DNA of 64,000 nucleotides from Ancylomarina euxina (GCF_003863355.1 NZ_QQWG01000007.1:124001-188000), one strand, 5' to 3'; counted from the first letter of the stretch, positions 1 to 8,204 are shown. Notes: generated by a model not told the origin, from the sequence alone. A program made the numbers and translations.

Positions 1-250
1 ACTTATTGATATAAAAAGTAGCGGTATGACCAATATAAAAAATAAGCGGATGACGCAAGGGATCGGCTCGCATATAAAAAACGGTATTATCCTTCAACGA
101 ATCGTACAAGCGATCGTCCAACTCCCAAGTCGCCAAAAAATATTTAAGAATTTCCTCTCTCTTATCGGCAGGATTTCCTTGATTCAGGATAGGTGTTTTG
201 GTTACAAGTATATTTTGGTAAGACTTTGAGTCGATGGCATCCTTCATCAT
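1..250 (-). CDS. ovoA: 5-histidylcysteine sulfoxide synthase, N-terminal fragment (OvoA-like), cut by window edge
   Basis: The minus strand is open from an ATG at 248-250 to the window edge, giving about 83 codons. The translation contains NPADKREEILKYF and later PLRHPLIFYIGHTATFYINK. This is the signature of the DinB-like N-terminal domain of the ergothioneine/ovothiol synthase family; OvoA joins cysteine to histidine as the first step of ovothiol synthesis. The His residues in RHP and GHT belong to the metal-binding set of this domain. The sulfoxide synthase core and methyltransferase domain would lie outside the window, so OvoA versus another member of the family cannot be settled. The start is an in-frame ATG-ATG pair and no Shine-Dalgarno sequence is visible. 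Confidence 0.72.
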   Translation of the reverse strand, partial: MMKDAIDSKSYQNILVTKTPILNQGNPADKREEILKYFLATWELDDRLYDSLKDNTVFYMRADPLRHPLIFYIGHTATFYINK

Positions 251-620
251 AACGGCTTTAAATTCACTTATTATTCTTAACGTAATGAAGTTAAGAATTT
301 TATTGCAAGCTTACTATCTATAAAACCAATTTCTAAGGTTTATTGTAATCTAAAGTCTAAGATTATCAGAGTAAAAACAGATTCGTTAAATATTTGTTAA
401 AACTTAACAAAAACCACGATAAACCAGTCAAAAACGATTTTATATGATAATTTTGGCTTCGGAAGCAAAAAATAGACTAAACCTTTTGAATAAATTGGTG
501 TCAAAGATTGATATTCGATAAAACTGAAACATTTAGTTTTATTTCAAATACAGATACAACTAACTAAGCACAACAATTGAGCCAGACAAGTGTGCTCAAA
601 CTAACACAAGGACTCAAAAC
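251..620. other. intergenic region between divergent genes
   Basis: This 370-bp AT-rich gap separates the divergent ovoA-like gene and the outer-membrane receptor gene. Promoters for both must lie here. I could not find a convincing TTTG-N19-TAnnTTTG pair and saw no RNA gene or open frame with coding character. Confidence 0.5.
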
Positions 621-3086
621 ATGAAGAGAATATTATTCTTACTGATTTTTGCAATGCTTGCTAATATTTCGCAAGCTGTGATGCCTGTACCAAACACAAC
701 TGGGGCAATGGGTGGTACAATTAAGGGTATTGTAAAAGATAAAGATTTAAAAACGGCTGTTGAATATGCCACTGTTTCGGTTTTCAGAATGGCTGATTCA
801 AGTTTAGTGAATGGTACTATTACCAATGATAAAGGTGAATTCGAATTGAAACAATTAAAACCTGGCAAATACTATGCTGAGATTTCATTTATAGGCTACA
901 ACAAAAAAACTATTCGCAACATTCCAATCAGTAAAGATCAAAAGGTTGCCGACCTAAAAGAGGTTTTATTGTCACAAGCTAGCGAGGCTTTGGGGGAAGT
1001 TACTGTTAGCGCAGAAAGACTACCCATACAATATCAGATTGATAAAAAAGTGATACCTGTTAGCAGACAATTGACAACCGCTAGTGGTAATGCTGTAGAT
1101 GTACTGGAAAGTGTCCCCTCGATCAATGTTGATATCGAAGGTAATGTTAGCTTACGTGGCAGTAGTAGTTTTACAGTTTTGGTCGACGGTCGCCCTTCTA
1201 TTTTGGAAGCTGCCGACATCCTAACTCAAATGCCAGCTAGTGTAATTGAGAATATTGAGATCATCACCAACCCTTCCGCCAAATACGATCCGGAAGGCTC
1301 ATCGGGTATCATAAATATTATCACTAAAAAAGGGAACTTGAAAGGGACTTCAGGTGTTGTTAATCTAAATGTGGGAAACTTTGGTAACTACGGAGCTGAT
1401 TTCTTGGTGAACCTACGTAAAAACAAATTCAATTTCCACTTAGGGATGGATTATAGCAATCGTAATTTTTCAGGAAGTAGTGAAAGCGAGAACAGAACAA
1501 CTACAGATAATAAAACAACTTACGTTTTCTCTGAAGGTGATTCTGATCGAGAGCGTTTGGGTTACGGTCTTCGAACTGGTTTCGATTATGAAATTGACGA
1601 TAAGAATTTAATCACTCTTGGCCTTCGTTATGGTGGTAGAGAAATGGATATGGGCTCAAATCTTGACTATACCGATTACTTTACTTTAGATGGGGGTGCA
1701 CCTAGTCTAAAGAAATATTATAAAAGTACTGACAATTGGAATCGTGAGATGGAATTCTACAATGCCAATTTCAGCTACCAGCGTAATTTCAAAGGCAAAG
1801 GTCATCAGCTATTAACTCAAGTGAACTATTCATACCGTGATGGTGATGAAAAGTCAAAAACGGAACGCAAGCAAGACGAAACAATTGTAGATGGGAAAAA
1901 AGGAACTGAAAAAGGCCCTGGTTCACATCTGGATATTAAAGCCGATTATACATTGCCTTTGAAAGGCAAAAGTAAGTTCGAAGCAGGATATCAGGCCCAA
2001 CTACGACAGAGTGAAGATATTACAACACAATCGGACTATAATATCGATAGTAGTCGCTACGTTTTACAAGCAGAATATGGTCACGAAGTTGATTATAAAA
2101 AAAATGTACACGGGGTTTATGCCCTATATGCTGATCAAGTAGGTAAGTTTGGTTATCAATTAGGATTAAGAAGTGAGTATACAGATAGAGAAATTAAGTT
2201 TAAGGGAGAAACTGAAAGCTTTACAATCAATCGTTGGGATTTCTTTCCTACCATTCACACACAAATTGATTTAAAGGAAGGTAATCAATTAATGGCCAGC
2301 TACACCAGACGAATTCAGCGCCCAAGAGGATGGAACCTTGAACCCTTTATCACCTGGAGTGACGCTTATAACGTTCGAAAAGGAAATCCTAGTTTAAAGC
2401 CTGAGTATATCGATTCATACGAATTGGGATATCAGAAACGTATGGGCGAACAATCTATCTCATTTGAAACTTATTATCGTGTTACTCACAATGTGATGGA
2501 ACGCATCCGATCGGTTTACCAGGATAACGTGATGTTATCAACGACTGAAAATGTTGGAACAGATTACTCTTTAGGTGTTGAGACTATGGTGAATTTAAGC
2601 TTCGCTAAATGGTTTAAAAATGACCTGATTGGTAATATCTTTCACTATAAAGAAAAAGGTGAATACTCAACTTATAATAGTGAAAATGTAGCTACTGTTC
2701 AAGATTTTTCAACAGAAAGTTTAAATTGGAGTCTTAGGAACAATTCAACTTTCATGTTTAATAAAACCACTCGTTTTCAAGTGAATGTGATCTACAATTC
2801 TGCCAGCAAAAAAGCTCAAGGAGAACGTAAAGGCTTTATTACGGCCAACTTGGGCTTGAAAAAAGATTTCATGCAGCGCAAGCTGTCAGCAACATTACAA
2901 TTACGCAATATATTAAATACTGCTAAACACGAAAACATTAGTGAAGGAAATGGCTTTTATAACTATAGCAAGTTCGATATGCAATGGCCAAGTATTAAAC
3001 TAAACCTAAGTTATAAAATCAATAATTACAAAAAGAAACGTGGAGCCAACGGTGAAGGTGGTGATATGGAAGAGTTTGAAATGTAG
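621..3086 (+). CDS. TonB-dependent receptor-like outer-membrane beta-barrel protein
   Basis: This 821-residue protein has a signal peptide (about 1-19) and then a carboxypeptidase-regulatory-like beta-sandwich (about 33-115: GTIKGIVKDKD, NDKGEFELKQLKPGKYY). A plug domain follows (about 135-235; LESVPSINVDIEGNVSLRG, PSAKYDPEGSSGIINI), and then a long C-terminal barrel rich in alternating aromatic strands. This is the architecture of the Bacteroidota outer-membrane beta-barrel family (OMP_b-brl_3), relatives of SusC-type receptors. There is no SusD partner next to it, so a polysaccharide utilisation role is not supported; a siderophore, metal or peptide ligand is possible but unknown. The gene stands alone and is closed by a hairpin terminator about 75 bp downstream. 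Family confidence is high, substrate unknown. Confidence 0.88.
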   Translation: MKRILFLLIFAMLANISQAVMPVPNTTGAMGGTIKGIVKDKDLKTAVEYATVSVFRMADSSLVNGTITNDKGEFELKQLKPGKYYAEISFIGYNKKTIRNIPISKDQKVADLKEVLLSQASEALGEVTVSAERLPIQYQIDKKVIPVSRQLTTASGNAVDVLESVPSINVDIEGNVSLRGSSSFTVLVDGRPSILEAADILTQMPASVIENIEIITNPSAKYDPEGSSGIINIITKKGNLKGTSGVVNLNVGNFGNYGADFLVNLRKNKFNFHLGMDYSNRNFSGSSESENRTTTDNKTTYVFSEGDSDRERLGYGLRTGFDYEIDDKNLITLGLRYGGREMDMGSNLDYTDYFTLDGGAPSLKKYYKSTDNWNREMEFYNANFSYQRNFKGKGHQLLTQVNYSYRDGDEKSKTERKQDETIVDGKKGTEKGPGSHLDIKADYTLPLKGKSKFEAGYQAQLRQSEDITTQSDYNIDSSRYVLQAEYGHEVDYKKNVHGVYALYADQVGKFGYQLGLRSEYTDREIKFKGETESFTINRWDFFPTIHTQIDLKEGNQLMASYTRRIQRPRGWNLEPFITWSDAYNVRKGNPSLKPEYIDSYELGYQKRMGEQSISFETYYRVTHNVMERIRSVYQDNVMLSTTENVGTDYSLGVETMVNLSFAKWFKNDLIGNIFHYKEKGEYSTYNSENVATVQDFSTESLNWSLRNNSTFMFNKTTRFQVNVIYNSASKKAQGERKGFITANLGLKKDFMQRKLSATLQLRNILNTAKHENISEGNGFYNYSKFDMQWPSIKLNLSYKINNYKKKRGANGEGGDMEEFEM

Positions 3087-3157
3087 TTAATGTGGTAATA
3101 AGAGAATCTGATAATATGTTGAAGATGATTTATTTCTAAATTCAACTGCGAGATATT

Positions 3158-3193
3158 GAAAAAGAGGTATTTTTAGGAATGCCTCTTTTCTTT
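3158..3193 (+). terminator. intrinsic terminator, probably bidirectional
   Basis: Arms AAAAGAGGTATT (3160-3171) and AATGCCTCTTTT (3178-3189) pair with a single G-U and a 6-nt loop. T-rich sequence follows on the plus strand and A-rich sequence precedes it. It lies between the convergent receptor and MsrQ-like genes and can serve both. Confidence 0.75.
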
Positions 3194-3202
3194 ACAAGGA
3201 AT

Positions 3203-3844
3203 TTACACCCTCGATTTTATAAAACGTTTCACAGCCTTTATTCTAAAAACAAAGCCCAAACCAAACAGAACTCCATAAGCTATCCACGACTGATCAAGAA
3301 TAATTAGATGAAGCATGACAAAGAAAGTAGCTAAATAAACCCATCGATGTAGACTCTTCCATTTACGCTTCAGCAATTTCATAGCCCACTTACTTGATGT
3401 AATCGTCAAACTTAGAATGATAAGGAAAGCGACAAAACCAAAAATAAGTTCAGCCCTTGTAAAGACTTGCAAAATACCTTCTGAAAAAACAAAAACCAAC
3501 ACATGTAGTGTTGTAAAAAGTCCTGTTGCAATACCAATGGATTGACGAAAATACAATGGAAAATTTCGTCCAATAACAAGACTAATGGGCGTCATTAAAA
3601 ATGCTGCCAGAAAAAATCGAATTGCCCATAAACCCGTCAAACTGGTCACATATTCAATACCTGGAATAAAATCTCGATCGAGTCGATAAGCCTCTTCATC
3701 CGACAACTCCACATCAATAAAATTCAGCATATTATCAGCCTGTTCTGAAAAATCTATTACTATAAACTGAGATAATTTCCATAGGACAAATAGAGCAATA
3801 AGCACGGTAGGGAATATTCCTATATAGTGTTTTTTCGAAGGCAT
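3203..3844 (-). CDS. MsrQ/YedZ-like haem-binding membrane protein
   Basis: This 213-residue polytopic membrane protein belongs to the ferric-reductase-like transmembrane family. Typical marks are TGLWAIRFFLAAFLMTPIS around residue 70, a His in TTLHVLVF, the LHRWVYLATFFVMLH segment and a Lys/Arg-rich loop before it. These His residues are the expected haem ligands. MsrQ passes electrons from the quinone pool to the periplasmic methionine sulfoxide reductase MsrP. No msrP gene is adjacent, so the partner is unknown and the MsrQ name is only a family-level guess. An N-terminal helix (about 9-27) followed by a roughly 45-residue periplasmic loop is longer than in E. coli MsrQ. The gene is monocistronic. 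Confidence 0.72.
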   Translation of the reverse strand: MPSKKHYIGIFPTVLIALFVLWKLSQFIVIDFSEQADNMLNFIDVELSDEEAYRLDRDFIPGIEYVTSLTGLWAIRFFLAAFLMTPISLVIGRNFPLYFRQSIGIATGLFTTLHVLVFVFSEGILQVFTRAELIFGFVAFLIILSLTITSSKWAMKLLKRKWKSLHRWVYLATFFVMLHLIILDQSWIAYGVLFGLGFVFRIKAVKRFIKSRV

Positions 3845-3963
3845 TAAAACTTGATCTATTAAATATGAGGTTCAAGTCTTCATAGAAAATAGACTTGCAT
3901 TACAAAAAAAGACAAAAAAGTCCAATTTATGGCATACACCGATTAAAATACCTAAATGTTGGT

Positions 3964-4000
3964 ATAAAAAAAGAGTCTTAATCTGACGATCAAGACTCTT
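3964..4000 (-). terminator. intrinsic terminator for the minus-strand membrane protein gene
   Basis: AAGAGTCTTAAT (3971-3982) and its partner ATCAAGACTCTT (3989-4000) form a near-perfect 12-bp stem. On the minus strand it is followed by a run of Ts (complement of 3965-3970). Confidence 0.8.
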
Positions 4001-4022
4001 AAATATTTTTGAAGATGAAAAT

Positions 4023-4691
4023 CTACATGCCTAAATTTCGATTCTTGTTTATTTCATCTTGTAATTTTCTAGCTAATTTCTGCTCACGCACTAAAGCATT
4101 TTTTCTATGCGTATCAAACTCTTCTCTAACCTCATCCAATCTAACTTGAGTTTCTTTGGTTACTGAATTACTTCTTTTAAATAATAGAAAGAAAAATCCT
4201 GTTAATACTAATAAGCCCCCAACTAAACTCCAGATAAATAAATTATAGCTTGACTTTGACATTTGAATACCTAATAAAAACATGCTATCTTTTTCACCCT
4301 TAATAGTTGCTAAAGCATCCTTGTTTTCTTTTAGTTCCAACTCCAAAGATTTAATCGTTTTGTCTCTCTCTCCAACTAGCTTCTCAGAAACTAGATAATC
4401 CTGGCGTATAGCATTCAAACTATCCACAAAACCAGACTGAAACTTCTTCATCCAATTAATCTGGATAACCTTATAATTTTTCCAGGTATCCCCTTTTTCC
4501 ATGATATATTCAAATTGCTCTTTGATTGGAGCATCTTGAATATAGGCACGAGGCTTAACGACAGCCTGGTTATTTTGAGTTGTTTCTTCTTGTTTTGTTT
4601 GTGATTGTTCTGTTTCATTTGTTTGAGCAATAAGAGCAAATGAAAAGAATAGAATTAAGGCTAGGGTCGAAAAAAGTTTTGTAGTTTTCAT
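4023..4691 (-). CDS. uncharacterised membrane-anchored coiled-coil protein
   Basis: I do not recognise a functional family. The 222-residue protein has a signal peptide (about 1-22), a Gln/Thr/Glu-rich linker (23-45) and a soluble stretch that may be conserved (IQDAPIKEQFEYIMEK, about 51-66). A heptad-like coiled coil follows (about 100-140), then one transmembrane helix (about 152-172) and a charged, helical tail of about 50 residues. It would sit in the inner membrane with the coiled coil outside and the basic tail inside. It is transcribed alone and has its own terminator. Coding is supported by the signal peptide, the clean domain layout and that terminator. Confidence 0.6.
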   Translation of the reverse strand: MKTTKLFSTLALILFFSFALIAQTNETEQSQTKQEETTQNNQAVVKPRAYIQDAPIKEQFEYIMEKGDTWKNYKVIQINWMKKFQSGFVDSLNAIRQDYLVSEKLVGERDKTIKSLELELKENKDALATIKGEKDSMFLLGIQMSKSSYNLFIWSLVGGLLVLTGFFFLLFKRSNSVTKETQVRLDEVREEFDTHRKNALVREQKLARKLQDEINKNRNLGM

Positions 4692-5247
4692 CAGATGTCG
4701 TTAAAATGGAAAAGTTGTATGCACAAAGAAAATAAAAATATACCGATTCTTTATCCAATCAAAAATCTTTTTTTCATCAAAAACTGAAAATATTCCATAA
4801 GATACAAAATAAAATACGAAACAATAAATAAAATTCCCCTACTCACTTCAATTCCAATTGCCCACAATTCAAATAAAACATATTAACAAGAACTAACTAA
4901 AGCGCCACAAATACCTGAACAACAGAAAATATTAACTCACATCCACGATAGATGAAAACAGAAAACAAAATCTTTAAAACTGAATCAGAATCAAAATTAA
5001 AAAACAGATAATTTAGACTACTAACAAGAAACTGCAAACATTCATACACAACAGAAAAAGCTTCATTCGTCAAAATCAAGGGATTTTTCACAATAATAAA
5101 CTTCAGAAAAATAAGGAAAGCTAAATTTCATAGGGAAGATGATTTTTTTTAAAACTATTCCTAAATAATTTGTTAGAGAATTTAATCAGAACCATCTGAA
5201 TAATTCATGCAAATTGTTAATATCATATAATAAGCTATATTTGAAAT
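4692..5247. other. AT-rich intergenic region with modA promoter at its end
   Basis: This is a 556-bp gap between divergent genes. It is strongly A/T-rich and holds only short hydrophobic frames that I do not accept as genes. The only clear signal is the promoter at 5214-5243. Confidence 0.5.
5214..5243 (+). promoter_or_regulatory. modABC promoter (Bacteroidota -33/-7 type)
   Basis: TTG at 5214-5216, a 19-bp spacer and TATATTTG at 5236-5243 match the Bacteroidota vegetative promoter TTTG-N19-21-TAnnTTTG. The predicted transcription start falls at about 5248-5250, on or beside the modA start codon. Confidence 0.7.
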
Positions 5248-6024
5248 ATGAAGCCTATTCGTATACTGATCATATGCCTTTCCCTAGTTGTTATTCAACT
5301 ATTCCCTTACTGCAAAGCGGAAAAGAAAGTTGAGAAATTAAATATTTTTGCTGCAGCAAGCCTGAAAGATGTTTTAAGCAATACAGCTGAGATTTACAAA
5401 AAGAAAACAGGAATAGAATTAAGCTTAAATTTTGCTTCCTCAGGTATACTTGCTCGACAAATTGAGCAAGGTGCTGATGTTGATTTCTTTTTCTCTGCAA
5501 ATCGTGACTGGATCGATTATATTTCAAAGAAGGAATTACTACTTGCTTCATCAAAACTAGAATTAGCACAAAACAAGATGGCTTTAATTGTTCCTGAAGG
5601 AAGTAAACTAAGAGACTTTGAAAACTTCAGACCTGAGATTATAGCATCTCTTTTCGATGGTCGTATAGCCATTGGTGATCCCAATCATGTCCCAGCAGGT
5701 AAATATGCCCAAGAAATTCTTAAGCACCATAACATATGGCAAATCCTTAAGAATAGAGCGCTACCCTGTAAAAATGCAAGAGAAACACTACTTATGGTTG
5801 AAATGGGTGAAGTTGAACTTGGGATTGTTTATCTTTCCGATGCTAAAAAATCGAAAAAAGTTCGCTGCATATATGAGTTCGAAGAGTCAGACTCTTCCCC
5901 TATCCTCTATTATTCAGCTCATCGTACAAACCCCAATTCTATGGTTCAAGATTTCCAGAACTTTCTGAAACGACCAGAATCTAAAAGAATTTGGAAAGAC
6001 TATGCATTTATTGTCCATGACTAA
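5248..6024 (+). CDS. modA: molybdate ABC transporter substrate-binding protein
   Basis: This 258-residue protein has an N-terminal export signal (about 1-24) followed by LNIFAAASLKDVLSNTAEIY, the classic ModA opening. The Ser and Ala of the AAASL segment contact the oxyanion. Further family marks are FASSGILARQIEQGADVDFFFSAN and the late VELGIVYLSDAKK. It captures molybdate or tungstate in the periplasm for the ModBC importer. It is the first gene of a tightly overlapping modABC operon: modB starts within its last codons. Its promoter is so close that the mRNA should be leaderless or nearly so. Confidence 0.9.
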   Translation: MKPIRILIICLSLVVIQLFPYCKAEKKVEKLNIFAAASLKDVLSNTAEIYKKKTGIELSLNFASSGILARQIEQGADVDFFFSANRDWIDYISKKELLLASSKLELAQNKMALIVPEGSKLRDFENFRPEIIASLFDGRIAIGDPNHVPAGKYAQEILKHHNIWQILKNRALPCKNARETLLMVEMGEVELGIVYLSDAKKSKKVRCIYEFEESDSSPILYYSAHRTNPNSMVQDFQNFLKRPESKRIWKDYAFIVHD

Positions 6025-6721
6025 TTACTTTGAATTAACAAGTACAGAATGGGAAGCCATTTCTCTTTCGCTTCAAGTTGCTTTTTGGAGCGCTTTGCTG
6101 TGCTTACCCTTGGCTATATTCACTGGTTGGTTTTTAGCCAGAAGACAATTCAAAACTAAATTTCTATTTGAAGGCTTCATCAATTTACCTTTGGTGCTTC
6201 CTCCTGTAGCAACCGGTTTCATTTTACTCCTCCTTTTAGGTCGTAATGGACTCATCGGTCAATTCCTTAATGAAATGTTTGGAATTAAAATTGCATTCTC
6301 TTATTATGCTGCTGTTATCGCGTCTATGATTGTTGCTTTTCCATTGAGTGTACGCAGCATGCGTTTATCCATAGAAATGATTGATCCTGCTTACGAAGAG
6401 GCTGCTAGAACCTTAGGGGCAGATCGTTGGCAAAGCTTTTTCCGAATCACTTTACCTTTAGCACTTCCTGGCATTATCTCAGGGTTTATTTTAGCTTTTG
6501 CTCGCTCATTGGGTGAATTTGGAGCAACCATCATCTTTGCAGGTAATATTGCTGGTGAAACTCAAACTTTACCTTTAGCCTTATACTCTGCTATTCAGAT
6601 TCCTGGTCAGGAAACAACTGCCTTTCGTCTTCTGATTATAGCGGTTATTTTCTCATTTATCGCCATGGCGGGATCGGAATTATTAGTTAAAAATCTACAC
6701 CATCGCAAACATAAAGCATGA
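6017..6721 (+). CDS. modB: molybdate ABC transporter permease
   Basis: An inner-membrane permease of about 234 residues with five to six helices and the EAA-type coupling loop EEAARTLGADRWQSFFRITLP, which docks on the ATPase. FARSLGEFGATIIFAGNI is a hallmark of ModB/CysT-type permeases. I chose the ATG at 6017, which overlaps the modA stop by 8 bases. An upstream in-frame ATG at 6002 would add five residues. The stop codon overlaps the modC start (ATGA), so the operon is probably translationally coupled. Confidence 0.9.
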   Translation: MTNYFELTSTEWEAISLSLQVAFWSALLCLPLAIFTGWFLARRQFKTKFLFEGFINLPLVLPPVATGFILLLLLGRNGLIGQFLNEMFGIKIAFSYYAAVIASMIVAFPLSVRSMRLSIEMIDPAYEEAARTLGADRWQSFFRITLPLALPGIISGFILAFARSLGEFGATIIFAGNIAGETQTLPLALYSAIQIPGQETTAFRLLIIAVIFSFIAMAGSELLVKNLHHRKHKA

Positions 6722-7806
6722 CAGCACTTTCTATCGATATAAAATGGTCCAGAGATAATTTCAAACTCGAAATGCAAGCTGATTTCACAGATGGAATCAC
6801 TGGTATTTTTGGTGCTTCAGGAGCTGGAAAGTCAAGCCTTTTACAACTGATAGCTGGCTTAGAAAAGTTGGATGAAGGGCAAATTTCAATTGGTGATGAT
6901 ATTCTTGATAATAGCACAATAAAACAATTCACAGCATCTCACAAAAGACAAATAGGCTATGTTTTTCAGGAAGGTCGCCTTTTCCCTCATATGAATGTAC
7001 GTCAGAACTTACTTTTCGCGACTAAATATATCAAAATCAGTCAGCAACAATTTATGCTCAGTGAGATCGTTGAACTACTTGAAATAGAATCACTCTTAGA
7101 TAAATTACCCAGACAATTGTCTGGTGGTGAAAAACAGCGTATTGCAATCGGACGTAGCCTTCTTTCATCGCCTCGCCTATTGTTAATGGATGAACCTTTC
7201 TCTGCTCTTGACACATCATTACGTCGACAGATCATTCCATTTCTAATCAAAATTAACCAGAAACTAAAGTTGCCTATCTTGGTTGTCAGTCACGATTTAC
7301 CAGATTTATTAAGTTTGAGTCAAAAGCTTTTATTGGTTAAAAATGGACAGATTTTAGCTCAGGGGAATTACTTTGAATTAATCGAAAAAGATTTATTAAT
7401 CGATATCATGAAAGAATCAGGTTTGATCAACATGATTCCATTCAAAATTGAACATATCGATACTGATTATTTTGAGCTGAGTAAAAAAACGAATAAAGGA
7501 ATCATCAGCATTAAAAGAGAAAAGCAATTACAGCACTTCGAATTGAATGATGAGATTCATGTATCGCTTCGACCTGAAGACATTGTAATTGCTTTACATC
7601 AGGTAGAAGATGTCTCTATTCGAAACCAACTGGAAGGAACTATCCTTCAGATTATCAAGCATGGTAACCAAATATACTGTCTTGTTGATGTAGGATTCAA
7701 ACTACTTGTTACAATTACTGAAACTTCTCGCAAAAATCTAAAACTAGCAGAAGGCAAGACAGTATGGTGCCTATTTAAATCGATGGCTCTCAAAGTGAAT
7801 ATTTAA
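6718..7806 (+). CDS. modC: molybdate ABC transporter ATP-binding protein
   Basis: This 362-residue ATPase has Walker A GASGAGKSS (about 35-43), the ABC signature LSGGEKQR, Walker B LLLMDEPFSALD and a switch His in VVSHD. The C-terminal ~110 residues form a MOBE/TOBE-like domain (DEIHVSLRPEDIVIAL and onward), expected for ModC, where it can bind molybdate and regulate transport. It overlaps modB by 4 bp. A molybdate regulator (ModE) is not encoded nearby. No convincing terminator follows before the next transcription unit. Confidence 0.9.
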   Translation: MTALSIDIKWSRDNFKLEMQADFTDGITGIFGASGAGKSSLLQLIAGLEKLDEGQISIGDDILDNSTIKQFTASHKRQIGYVFQEGRLFPHMNVRQNLLFATKYIKISQQQFMLSEIVELLEIESLLDKLPRQLSGGEKQRIAIGRSLLSSPRLLLMDEPFSALDTSLRRQIIPFLIKINQKLKLPILVVSHDLPDLLSLSQKLLLVKNGQILAQGNYFELIEKDLLIDIMKESGLINMIPFKIEHIDTDYFELSKKTNKGIISIKREKQLQHFELNDEIHVSLRPEDIVIALHQVEDVSIRNQLEGTILQIIKHGNQIYCLVDVGFKLLVTITETSRKNLKLAEGKTVWCLFKSMALKVNI

Positions 7807-7892
7807 TCTTAGATTCGCTCCATTTCAACTAAATTTAATGACGGTTTGCAAAACAATTCGGACAAAGAAGTATTTTATATGTAAATATTTCT

Positions 7893-7900
7893 TAGATTTG
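7893..7900 (+). promoter_or_regulatory. candidate -7 element for the cys leader
   Basis: TAGATTTG fits the Bacteroidota -7 consensus TAnnTTTG and would start transcription about 13-15 nt before the leader ATG at 7920. The -33 region at the expected distance is poor. Confidence 0.45.
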
Positions 7901-7919
7901 CATCAGTATTAATTTCCTT

Positions 7920-8102
7920 ATGAGAGAGTATAATAGTCATATCGCATCATTTTCTTCAACTCTAATTTCTTTTGAGTTGAATATGCATGCATCTACATTT
8001 TTGACTTCTTTCAAATCAAACACATCTTTTTCAACCAGTAACACGAATTGTTGTTGTTGTTGTTGTTGTTGTTGCTGCTGTTGTTTTACCTCTTGTTGTT
8101 AG
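7920..8102 (+). CDS. poly-cysteine leader peptide of the cysE-cysK operon
   Basis: This 60-codon ORF starts with ATG and encodes a Ser/Thr-rich segment (11 Ser in the first 43 residues), then twelve consecutive Cys (residues 44-55), Phe-Thr-Ser, two more Cys and a TAG stop. Fourteen of the 60 codons are Cys. It lies about 100 bp upstream of cysE, on the same strand, with a terminator-like hairpin between. A run of codons for the pathway end product, in front of the pathway genes, is the classic form of a ribosome-stalling attenuator. Poly-Cys leaders are known as cysteine-responsive attenuators in mycobacteria; I know of no described Bacteroidota case. An internal ATG (residue 22) could be an alternative start. 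The peptide itself is unlikely to have another function. Confidence 0.75.
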   Translation: MREYNSHIASFSSTLISFELNMHASTFLTSFKSNTSFSTSNTNCCCCCCCCCCCCFTSCC

Positions 8103-8131
8103 TTCTATAGTACTGTATTCTTTCTATAGAC
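8102..8131 (+). promoter_or_regulatory. first leader hairpin, at the leader stop codon
   Basis: CTATAG at 8105-8110 pairs with CTATAG at 8124-8129. GT (8102-8103) and AC (8130-8131) extend the stem around one bulged base. The hairpin begins exactly at the leader stop codon, so a ribosome finishing the leader would melt it. It may act as a pause or competing hairpin. Confidence 0.4.
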
Positions 8132-8135
8132 TCTC

Positions 8136-8177
8136 AATTTAAATGGGCAGGTTTCCTGCACCCCAAATTTTCCTTTT
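8136..8177 (+). terminator. attenuator hairpin between the leader and cysE
   Basis: GGGCAGG (8145-8151) and CCTGCACCC (8155-8163) form a 7-bp GC-rich stem with a TTT loop and one bulged A. AATTT/AAATT can extend it. A T-rich tract (8168-8177, interrupted by CC) follows. In a genome with about 35% GC this stands out. It lies upstream of the gene it would control, as an attenuator should. The imperfect T tract lowers certainty. Confidence 0.6.
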
Positions 8178-8204
8178 CAATTTACATTTTATAATCATCC
8201 AAGA

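Noticed and set aside
4897-5091. 64-codon hydrophobic frame on the minus strand
   Set aside because: AT-rich intergenic sequence gives Phe/Leu-rich frames by chance; no family, signal or promoter.
8049-8102. The TTG/TGT repeat as a simple microsatellite without function
   Set aside because: It is in frame in an ATG-started ORF, contains two TGC codons, continues with Thr-Ser-Cys-Cys-stop, and lies right before cysE-cysK with a hairpin between. Chance is unlikely.
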